DNA from: Bacteroidales bacterium UBA2714
GTDB taxonomy: Bacteria; Bacteroidota; Bacteroidia; Bacteroidales; P3
Assembly (NCBI GenBank): GCA_002354035.1
Contig: DEKU01000062.1
Span: forward strand, 1-32,338
DNA: 32,338 bases
Direction of reading: 5' to 3'
The notes beneath the pieces were generated by a model. The model searched no databases and had not been told where the DNA came from. It saw only the letters and a list, made by a program, of their open reading frames with translations. Below, one piece after another: positions 1 to 6,211 of the stretch (its first letter is position 1; every line of letters begins with the position of its first letter). The position numbers and the translations under genes were made by a program.

Positions 1-443
1 TTGAAGTCGGCGGGCACCAGCACGGTCATATTCGGCAGGGCCTTCATCAGGGCGATGTCCTCCATCGTCTGGTGCGTGGCGCCGTCCTCGCCGAGCGAGA
101 TACCGGCGTGCGAGCCGCAGATCTTCACGTTCTTGTTGCTGTAGGCCACGACCTGGCGGATCTGGTCGTAGACGCGTCCGGTGACGAACTCGGCGAAGCC
201 GCCCAGGAAGGGCACCTTGCCACAGAGGCTCAGACCGGCGGCGATGCCGACCATGTTGGCCTCGGCGATGCCGCATTGGATGAAGCGCTCGGGAAACTCC
301 TTGGCGAAGCCGTCCATCTTCACGCTGCCTTTCACGTCGGCGCTCAGCGCCACGACATTCTCATTGCGCTTGCCAGCTTCCACAAGGCCTTCGCCCATAC
401 CGGCGCGCAGTTCTTTCATTGATTGTTTTTCGTAGTGGGTCAT
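1..443 (-). CDS. Transketolase C-terminal subunit, 5' part (runs off the left edge)
   Basis: This is the N-terminal ~147 residues of the pyrimidine-binding half of a split transketolase, which together with the N-terminal half transfers two-carbon units in the non-oxidative pentose phosphate pathway. I translated it from the ATG at 443. The protein begins MTHYEKQSMKELRAGMGEGL, and an IAEANMVGIAAGL stretch carries the conserved Glu that activates ThDP, followed by SHAGISLGEDGATHQ, typical of this subunit. The gene lies 13 bp after the endonuclease stop codon, so it is now the last gene of the R-M operon. Its first ~120 bp are repeated at 2786-2906. The N-terminal subunit is encoded at 12167-13015, not next to it. 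The 3' end is outside the window. Confidence 0.93.
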   Translation of the reverse strand, partial: MTHYEKQSMKELRAGMGEGLVEAGKRNENVVALSADVKGSVKMDGFAKEFPERFIQCGIAEANMVGIAAGLSLCGKVPFLGGFAEFVTGRVYDQIRQVVAYSNKNVKICGSHAGISLGEDGATHQTMEDIALMKALPNMTVLVPADF

Positions 444-447
444 AATA
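322..447. repeat. Direct repeat copy A (intact 5' end of transketolase gene)
   Basis: These 126 bp match 2786-2910 in the same orientation. I see two clear substitutions (at about 335 and 399) and a small change with a 1-bp length difference near 380. This copy is in frame with the full transketolase gene. The match stops within the leader, after TATTATG as read on the minus strand. Confidence 0.93.
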
Positions 448-456
448 TTAATGTTT

Positions 457-1146
457 TTATTGATTCCGTAATCTTTTTATTTCTTTTGATATTTCTTCGA
501 TGACATCTGGATTTGCAATCTTACCATCCAAACTGAAAACCACAAAAACTTCTCCGCCATACTCCTCTTTGAAGGCTTCAATACTGGCTTTCATTCTTTC
601 GGTAAGGGAGTACCCTCCAAAGTTGGCATTTGCAGTTACGGGCTTAATTTGAATGCCAATCTGATAGTTGCCAACATGAGCCACATAATCAATATCACCT
701 GCGTGGTCAAGTTCAGGATCGCTCTCCTCAAAGATGATGTCTTTGAATATCTTTGCTAATCCGTCATTAACAACAGATTTTTCTCGTTGGTAGCCATCGA
801 AAGTTCTGTTAATCGTCAGATTATATACATAATCTACACAGTCTTGACGTGTTAAGCTATTTATTGCTTCTTGTAATTGAGGTATCACAAGCTCGGTCAT
901 CTTTGTATAAAGACGTTCTCCAAGTTCTAACAGCGATTCTCTTGATATTTTGACTGGAGTTTTTCCCTCGGTCATTGCGTTTTCAAAATACCAGCTTTCC
1001 CACTCTTCAATAGATGAAGGTTGGCATTGACGAATTAAATTCATCACGGCTCCAACTTTATTTGGACGTGTTAGTTGGTATAATTGGCATGTATGATTCA
1101 AAAGAAACTCTTTTTTGCCAGCAAAGGTCATGGAATAGGTTTTCAT
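457..1146 (-). CDS. MjaI-like type II restriction endonuclease
   Basis: This 229-residue protein is probably the endonuclease of the cassette. It resembles the MjaI family (Pfam RE_MjaI): an N-terminal LTRPNKVGAVMNLI segment (25-38), then YNLTINRTFDGYQRE (108-122) and DIDYVAHVGNYQIGIQIKP (151-169). The last segment reads as a PD-(D/E)xK-type core, with Asp151/Asp153 and Gln166-x-Lys168 as candidate metal and catalytic residues, followed by NANFGGYS. MjaI itself cuts CTAG, but whether this enzyme does is inference. The start is 5 bp after the winged-helix gene, so the two are probably translated from one message. The order is methyltransferase first and nuclease last, which fits safe establishment in a new host. 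The gene is AT-rich relative to its surroundings. Confidence 0.82.
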   Translation of the reverse strand: MKTYSMTFAGKKEFLLNHTCQLYQLTRPNKVGAVMNLIRQCQPSSIEEWESWYFENAMTEGKTPVKISRESLLELGERLYTKMTELVIPQLQEAINSLTRQDCVDYVYNLTINRTFDGYQREKSVVNDGLAKIFKDIIFEESDPELDHAGDIDYVAHVGNYQIGIQIKPVTANANFGGYSLTERMKASIEAFKEEYGGEVFVVFSLDGKIANPDVIEEISKEIKRLRNQ

Positions 1147-1151
1147 ATATA

Positions 1152-1463
1152 TTATATTTGATTATTAGGATTTGCATTATTCCACATATTTCTTATATCA
1201 TCACTTCTGTTAATCACATTTTGGGCTCTTCTTCTCAGTGAGGCAATATACTCTCTGACTTCTTCGATGTCATTGGACTGCCAGTAGCCACTTCTTGTAC
1301 TCACAATAAAATGACCTTGTGCAATAGCTTCTCGAATTAGTTTTCTCGTCTCGACTTGATTTCCGTCTGTCGGAAGATGCAGTTGACGAGCAATATCTAT
1401 CGCATGGATTGCATTTTGTTTCCCATAGGGAATAATTCCTAATAATTGCTGAATTGTTGCCAT
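1152..1463 (-). CDS. Small winged-helix protein of the R-M cassette
   Basis: This 103-residue protein sits between the methyltransferase (4-bp gap) and the endonuclease (5-bp gap). The pattern is that of a winged helix: an AIHAIDIARQL helix, a VETRKLIREAIAQG recognition-type helix, an HFIVSTRSGYW beta-hairpin, then a basic helix with REYIASLRRRAQNV. Similar small winged-helix proteins with a 'GYW/GYF...EEVREFxxSLRxRA' ending occur in phages and plasmids. In this position it could regulate the R-M operon or help the nuclease bind DNA. It is not the usual lambda-repressor-like C protein of type II systems. The function is unproven. Confidence 0.78.
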   Translation of the reverse strand: MATIQQLLGIIPYGKQNAIHAIDIARQLHLPTDGNQVETRKLIREAIAQGHFIVSTRSGYWQSNDIEEVREYIASLRRRAQNVINRSDDIRNMWNNANPNNQI

Positions 1464-1467
1464 AATA

Positions 1468-2760
1468 TTAATAGTTTATAAATTTGTTTCGATATTTGTA
1501 TGTAATGCTTGTATCCACAAATGCCAATTTCTCTTTTAGAATATGTGCATTAAGGAATGTTCGGTTTTCTAAATACAGATAGCACAATAGTTGGTTTTGA
1601 GAGTCATATTTTATTTCGTCAAACCGCATGTATACTTTATGCCCTTTTGTTTTGTTTAAAAGGTACTCTGTAGCCTGTTCAATTTTTGTTGGGTTTGGTT
1701 CAACACCTAATAGCTTTACGATTAACCCATTGTTTAATTCTAATAAATTGGGCGACAAAACTTTTTTTACCGAGAAAAAATCCTCTCGTTCACCACTATT
1801 TTTATCTATTTTTGAACCAAACTGAAGTTTCTTTACATCCACTTGGTTGTTTAGCATCAAAGGATCGTGAAACAGGTATGGTAGAGATTTTAACTGCCCA
1901 TCATACATATAAGAATCCTCGTCTTCTCGAATGTTGTAGAGATTTTGGTCTAACAATGAGTTGCTAATTACTTTCTGCTCATAGTACTGCCTAAAATCCT
2001 TGTTAATTTCATATCCAATTGAATTACGACTTAGATTCTTTGCCGCTAAAGCAGTAGTCCCACTTCCCATAAACGGGTCAAACACAGTCTCGCCTACAAA
2101 AGAGAACATTTTTATAAGTCTGGCAGGTAATTCCTCTGGGAACATCGCAATGTGTCCGTCTTGACGTGCACCTGCGAAATTCCAGTGAGATGCAAAAAGT
2201 TTGTTCCACTCATCTTTGCCAATTTCTGACATTTCTTTCTGCTCTTTTGTTGGTACTGGAGCCTTGCCCTGTTTTTTGAAGATCAGGATAAACTCATAGT
2301 CAATTTTTAATACTCCATTTCGTGGGTATGGAAAGCTACCCATAACAGCACCGCCCCCCGTTGTGTGCATCGTGGTTTGTTTTTGCCATATAACTGCACC
2401 CATGTAGTCAAGTCCCAAAGTTTCGCAAAAACGAATTATTTCTGTACGAATAGGGATTACTTTGTACCTACCATAATATACAGAGCGAGCAAATTGGTCT
2501 CCAATGTTAATACATAATCTACACCCGTCTTTCAAAATACGGTTGCATTCAGACCACACGAGGTTTAAATTGTTAATGTATGCTTCATAGCTCTCATTAA
2601 AGCCTATTTGATTGTCAGTTCCATAATCTTTTAACTGCCAGTATGGTGGCGATGTAATGATGAGGTGTACGGATTTGTCCGGCATTAAACTCATATTTCT
2701 ACTGTCACCGTTGATAAGGGTATGCTTTGTTTGTATTATATTATTATTGTTTTCAGTCAT
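1468..2760 (-). CDS. DNA methyltransferase, beta class, probably N4-cytosine, with C-terminal extension
   Basis: This 430-residue modification enzyme protects the host against the neighbouring nuclease by transferring a methyl group from S-adenosylmethionine to DNA. Catalytic motif IV, TSPPYW (36-41), comes first and the SAM-binding motif FDPFMGSGTT (227-236) much later, which is the beta-class order. SPPY rather than DPPY favours N4-cytosine as the target, as in M.MjaI. After the methyltransferase fold there is a ~160-residue tail. Residues ~343-425 (LIVKLLGVEP, LLCYLYLENRTFLNAHILKE) recall a staphylococcal-nuclease-like fold with the usual catalytic Arg and Glu positions not kept. The gene is first in the cassette and starts 26 bp from the right copy of the direct repeat. 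Confidence 0.92.
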   Translation of the reverse strand: MTENNNNIIQTKHTLINGDSRNMSLMPDKSVHLIITSPPYWQLKDYGTDNQIGFNESYEAYINNLNLVWSECNRILKDGCRLCINIGDQFARSVYYGRYKVIPIRTEIIRFCETLGLDYMGAVIWQKQTTMHTTGGGAVMGSFPYPRNGVLKIDYEFILIFKKQGKAPVPTKEQKEMSEIGKDEWNKLFASHWNFAGARQDGHIAMFPEELPARLIKMFSFVGETVFDPFMGSGTTALAAKNLSRNSIGYEINKDFRQYYEQKVISNSLLDQNLYNIREDEDSYMYDGQLKSLPYLFHDPLMLNNQVDVKKLQFGSKIDKNSGEREDFFSVKKVLSPNLLELNNGLIVKLLGVEPNPTKIEQATEYLLNKTKGHKVYMRFDEIKYDSQNQLLCYLYLENRTFLNAHILKEKLAFVDTSITYKYRNKFINY

Positions 2761-2785
2761 AACCAGTGTATATTATTTCACTTTG

Positions 2786-2906
2786 ACGCTGCCTTTCATG
2801 TCGGCGCTCAGCGCCACGACATTCTCATTGCGCTTGCCAGCTTCTCAAGGCCTTCGCCCATGCCGGCGCGCAGTTCTTTCATTGATTGTTTTTCGTAGTG
2901 GGTCAT
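2786..2906 (-). pseudogene. Truncated, frameshifted 5' fragment of the transketolase C subunit gene
   Basis: From the ATG at 2906 the reading frame gives the same first 20 residues as the intact gene (MTHYEKQSMKELRAGMGEGL). It then shifts because of the 1-bp difference near 2845 and stops about a dozen codons later. The fragment follows the GyrI-like gene by 17 bp, which is probably where the intact transketolase gene began before the cassette arrived. It may still carry the ribosome-binding region and lie on the message that reads into the methyltransferase. Confidence 0.88.
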
Positions 2907-2910
2907 AATA
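2786..2910. repeat. Direct repeat copy B (right flank of R-M cassette)
   Basis: These 125 bp are the second copy of 322-447. The copy ends exactly where the cassette sequence begins, and it continues upstream into the leader TATTATG. The 1-bp loss near 2845 breaks the reading frame of the gene fragment it contains. Confidence 0.93.
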
Positions 2911-2923
2911 CTTATTGTTTGTA

Positions 2924-3544
2924 TTATTTTATTGGAATGCGTATTACTGTCTTTGTCTTTTCGGGGGCGGTCTTTCTGGGGTCGGAGAGGTAGATTTCAT
3001 GGTGGAGTCGTTCCCCCATGTCGATATGGTAGCCTTGGTCGGCGGCAAAGCGTTCCATGGCATCGATGGTTGCCGGCTCGTTGTCGTATGGGCCGATGTG
3101 CATGCACTGCACGCAGAGGCCTTCGTCATAGGTGAAGAAATCTACCGCCCGGTAGTCGGCTTTCTTCTTCCGGGCAGCCTCGTCTTTTGCCCAGTCGACA
3201 TCAGTGGGCTGCACAAAGTCCGGGAGCCGGATCATGGATATGAAATTGAACGCTTGCTTGTCCGAATAGACAAACACACCCGTGGCTGTCCACCACAGCC
3301 CCTCCAGCGGTGGCACAACATAGTCGAAATACCCCTCCATTTTGCGGTTGCCCATTTTGCTCATCTTGATGGTATAGGCTATCCCGTAAAGCAACTCTAT
3401 AGAGTGTTTATACTCGCTCCCTTCGGCATTGGGGTCACCTTTGCCCCTGACCGCTATATAGTTTATCGGCGGCACCTGCACAATGGACGGGGCTGTTGCA
3501 GGTTTATATAATTCCTTATATTCTTTTTTGAAGTCAAATGCCAT
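2924..3544 (-). CDS. GyrI-like small-molecule-binding protein
   Basis: This 206-residue protein matches the GyrI-like (SbmC/Rob C-terminal) fold in its stand-alone long form. It starts MAFDFKKEYKELYKP, has the IVQVPPINYIAVRGKGDPN segment that begins the domain, LEGLWW in the middle, and ends VQCMHIGPYDNEPATI then RLHHEIYLSDPRKT, the two conserved strands of the ligand-binding cleft. Such proteins bind amphipathic drugs or other small molecules, and some hydrolyse or sequester them; the ligand here is unknown. No DNA-binding domain is present. It lies 8 bp downstream of the RhuM-Fic gene and is probably cotranscribed with it. Confidence 0.85.
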   Translation of the reverse strand: MAFDFKKEYKELYKPATAPSIVQVPPINYIAVRGKGDPNAEGSEYKHSIELLYGIAYTIKMSKMGNRKMEGYFDYVVPPLEGLWWTATGVFVYSDKQAFNFISMIRLPDFVQPTDVDWAKDEAARKKKADYRAVDFFTYDEGLCVQCMHIGPYDNEPATIDAMERFAADQGYHIDMGERLHHEIYLSDPRKTAPEKTKTVIRIPIK

Positions 3545-3552
3545 ATTGCGTT

Positions 3553-4557
3553 TTATTGGTTATTCTTATTAATCAAATTCACCACCACCTTCACCATTAC
3601 GTCCTTCTCCTCGGGGCGGCTCTCGGCTATCATCAGGGTGAGGGCCACGAGGGTGCCGTCGGAAATGCGCTTGGTGCCGTCCTCGCGGTATAGGATGCGG
3701 TTGTTGTTCAGAAACCAGAGGAAAAGCGTGGCGGCAATGCGCTTGTTGCCATCGCTGAACGAGTGGTTCTTGGTGACGAGGTAGAGCAGCATTGCGGCCT
3801 TCTCCTCCACCGAGGGGTAGAGCTCCACGCCGTCGAAGGTCTGATATATCTGCCCGATGCTGCTGCGGAACGACTCGTCCTTCTCATTGCCGAAGAGTGG
3901 GCTCTCGCCGAAACGTTCCTTGACAGCTTGGATGGCCTGCATCGCGTTGTCGTAGGTGGCGTGGAAGGGAGCCTCGGCGGTGGTGTCGGCCACGGCAAGA
4001 CGCTGGTAATCATAACTTTCGAGAGTGGAGAGGGCATAGGTGTAGTCCACCACCACGTCGAGCAGTCCTTGGCCGTCCACAGGTTTCTCCTCGTCGCTCT
4101 GCTTCAGCGTGCGCCCCACGAGTTGTACCAGCTGCCGCAATTCGGTGAGGTTCTCCTGCCTTATCTTCTCGTTAATGGCAAAACCCTTGGTGAGGTAATC
4201 TTTCAGCACGCGGTTGGCCCATTGGCGAAACCGTGTGGCAACCTTGGATTTGATGCGATAGCCCAATGCAATTATCATATCAAGGTTGTAGTATGACATA
4301 TTGTAGTTCTTGCCATCGGAAGCAGTTGTTCGGAATTTCCGAACAACTTCACTTTGTACAAGCTCCTCTTCCTCGAAGATATGCTTGATATGCTCACTTA
4401 CATTGGCTTTACTGGATTGATACAGTTCTACCATTTGCTGTTGTGTCAGCCAAATGGTCTCATCCGCCAATTTTACTTCTAAATTGGTACTTCCATCTTT
4501 GGATTGATAGATTACAATCTCCCCTCGGTTCTCCATATTTCCGTTTTGACTCATCAT
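3553..4557 (-). CDS. RhuM-Fic/Doc fusion protein
   Basis: I place the start at 4557, where ATGA overlaps the stop of the upstream gene, giving 334 residues. A start at 4629 would lie inside that gene. Residues ~12-125 are a RhuM/virulence-protein domain (ETIWLTQQQMVELYQSSKANVSEHI, then NYNMSYYNLDMIIALGYRIKS). The C-terminal half is a Fic/Doc domain with the motif HSFSDGNKR at 265-273, which keeps the catalytic His and the nucleotide-binding Gly-Asn-x-Arg. Fic proteins transfer AMP or another phosphate-containing group to target proteins. No separate Phd-type antitoxin gene is visible beside it, and I do not see an obvious inhibitory helix motif. The target is unknown. Confidence 0.9.
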   Translation of the reverse strand: MMSQNGNMENRGEIVIYQSKDGSTNLEVKLADETIWLTQQQMVELYQSSKANVSEHIKHIFEEEELVQSEVVRKFRTTASDGKNYNMSYYNLDMIIALGYRIKSKVATRFRQWANRVLKDYLTKGFAINEKIRQENLTELRQLVQLVGRTLKQSDEEKPVDGQGLLDVVVDYTYALSTLESYDYQRLAVADTTAEAPFHATYDNAMQAIQAVKERFGESPLFGNEKDESFRSSIGQIYQTFDGVELYPSVEEKAAMLLYLVTKNHSFSDGNKRIAATLFLWFLNNNRILYREDGTKRISDGTLVALTLMIAESRPEEKDVMVKVVVNLINKNNQ

Positions 4558-5336
4558 CTCATCCAGCCCTCCATACGGTATATTTTCTCCATCAGCTTGC
4601 GGGCTTTGCCTTTTGTGGGCTTGTGCCACACCTCGACGCGCACAGCGTAGAAGTCCTCCCAGTCGCCTTCGTAGATGGTGAAATCCTTGTGGTTCGGCTC
4701 AACTATCTGTCCAAAACCGTTGTGGTTCAGCACCTGCGTGGCGGTGCACGGTTTCAGCCTGTCTTTTGACAGTTCGATGTTCTCCGTCACCTCAAAGCAA
4801 CGGAGGTAAATCTCGCCATCCTCTAATGCAGGCCAATAGAATGCAAAATTGTATATGCCCCCCTGGTCGCCATTCCATATCTGCAGCCACGTGGTGGTGT
4901 CGGTGCTGTCTATGACGACGGGGGTGAAGATGTCCCCATCGGTGGCATTCCATCTGTGAGCGGTGTCGGTGATGGGTATGTTATATTCCAGCCCTTCGGG
5001 TATGGGGTGTTCCTTGCCGAAATCGTCAGGCGCCATACTGAACAATCCTGCTGCAAACATTGAGAAAAACATAAAAGCGATGATAGCCTCCAAAACCAAA
5101 CTGGCAATTCCTGCCAGAAATGCCCCGACGGCACGTTGCCATTCCTTCCTCAGCAAGAGAATGATGAAAACTGGCAGCTGCAAAAGCAGCACAAAGGCAG
5201 AAATGCTTGCAAAGACTAACCCCCACACGGTGGATTCTGCACCAACAAACAGCGAGGCCACAAGCAAAAGCCCCGTCACCAGCGGGACCACCCACCAGAA
5301 CCGCACTATCCAATCAGTGAAACTTTTTTCCGTCAT
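4554..5336 (-). CDS. Membrane protein of unknown function
   Basis: I do not recognise this family. I prefer the start at 5336 (MTEKSFTDW), which gives 260 residues and leaves 4 bp after the upstream gene. A start at 5351 adds five residues and overlaps that gene by 11 bp. The N-terminal third has three hydrophobic segments (about residues 9-31, 37-62 and 69-101), ending at LFSMAPDDFGKE. A ~150-residue soluble domain rich in Trp, Tyr and acidic residues follows. The segment NWNATDG-like to WLQIWNGDQGGIYNFAFYWP has a beta-rich look. The stop overlaps the RhuM-Fic start (ATGA), so the two are translationally coupled. Confidence 0.75.
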   Translation of the reverse strand: MTEKSFTDWIVRFWWVVPLVTGLLLVASLFVGAESTVWGLVFASISAFVLLLQLPVFIILLLRKEWQRAVGAFLAGIASLVLEAIIAFMFFSMFAAGLFSMAPDDFGKEHPIPEGLEYNIPITDTAHRWNATDGDIFTPVVIDSTDTTTWLQIWNGDQGGIYNFAFYWPALEDGEIYLRCFEVTENIELSKDRLKPCTATQVLNHNGFGQIVEPNHKDFTIYEGDWEDFYAVRVEVWHKPTKGKARKLMEKIYRMEGWMR

Positions 5337-5340
5337 ACCC

Positions 5341-6126
5341 TCAATCCTCATAATAAATTATCTCGCGGTCTTCAGCGGCCTCTGTACCGTCAGGGAAAGT
5401 AATCTTCCGCCATGTCCAGTTGCCGTGGCCGTCGTAAAAGTGTTGGTCGTAGGTGAACCTTTTCTCGCTGGGGACAACCGTGTTCAAGCTGCGCTCCTGT
5501 GTCAGCTCTCCCTTGTCATTATACTGATAGAAAGTCTTCTCATTCCGGCCGACCACGCTGTCCACCCCATACTGGCCATAGTAAGTGACCGTCGGCTTGT
5601 CAAATATTGTCAAGGTGGAAGTCCGCAGCGAGCCATCTGCCTTATAGCTGAAGTAATACAGGAATCCCGAGGCGGTATCCTTCATGGCCAAGGGTCGGCC
5701 CAGAGCATCGTGTGCGGTAACTATATGGCTCCACCGGCTGCCGTCGTGATAGGTGGCCTCTATGCGCAGCATCCGCCTGTCGGAGGCATAGACATATCGC
5801 TCTTCGCGTTTGCTGTCGCCCCCCCACCAGCTTGTCGAAGCCAAGCGCCCCTGTCCGTCGTAGCGGTAGATGACTCTGCCGTCTATGCCGTCTTCGCTCA
5901 TGTCGACACTGGTGGTGAGTCGTCCGCTCCTGTCGTATAGGTTGGTGGTGGCGGAACTGATGCAGGCATCGCCCTGCTCGTTGTTGAATATCATGGTCGT
6001 CATCACCATCTTCACCGGTCCCCTGAGGTTTTCCCTGGCTGCCGTGAGGGGTACGACATTGGGCTGGGCCGTTGCGGTCCAAGCCCAGGAGCAGAGCGCT
6101 ATTAATATCAAAGTCGTCCTCTTCAT
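5341..6126 (-). CDS. Secreted protein with YD-repeat-like pattern
   Basis: This 261-residue exported protein has a clear signal peptide (MKRTTLILIALCSWAWTATAQ) with probable cleavage after the Ala-Gln at 20-21. The mature part shows recurring strands of the form 'xxYDxxGRLxxxxxxx' (LYDRSGRLTTS, YRYDGQGRLAST, YQYNDKGELTQE, FYDGHGNWTWRKI). This resembles the YD/RHS-type repeats of Bacteroidetes periplasmic or surface proteins, but the protein is far too short to be an RHS toxin. No enzyme motif is visible. It is followed with little or no gap by the membrane-protein gene and lies 85 bp after the tannase gene, so the three may share a transcript. Confidence 0.78.
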   Translation of the reverse strand: MKRTTLILIALCSWAWTATAQPNVVPLTAARENLRGPVKMVMTTMIFNNEQGDACISSATTNLYDRSGRLTTSVDMSEDGIDGRVIYRYDGQGRLASTSWWGGDSKREERYVYASDRRMLRIEATYHDGSRWSHIVTAHDALGRPLAMKDTASGFLYYFSYKADGSLRTSTLTIFDKPTVTYYGQYGVDSVVGRNEKTFYQYNDKGELTQERSLNTVVPSEKRFTYDQHFYDGHGNWTWRKITFPDGTEAAEDREIIYYED

Positions 6127-6211
6127 CGTTCAGGTTTCATGCAGGGCATCGCCCAGCCAGTTCTATCTTCATTCACGGTATCAGATTATCTCGTCATATC
6201 GCAGTTGCCGA

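Larger units (their letters stand above)
448..2785 (-). mobile_element. Inserted restriction-modification cassette
   Basis: This is the unique ~2.3-kb sequence between the two copies of the direct repeat. It holds only three tightly spaced minus-strand genes (methyltransferase, winged-helix protein, endonuclease) and is visibly more AT-rich than its GC-rich neighbours. No transposase, integrase or terminal inverted repeat is visible. The structure matches the 'insertion with long target duplication' described for R-M systems in Helicobacter. That it moved as a unit is inferred from the duplicated target gene and the base composition. Confidence 0.82.

Noticed and set aside
448..2785. The cassette as a classical insertion sequence or prophage
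   Set aside because: No transposase, integrase, terminal inverted repeats or short target duplication are present. Only R-M genes lie inside.
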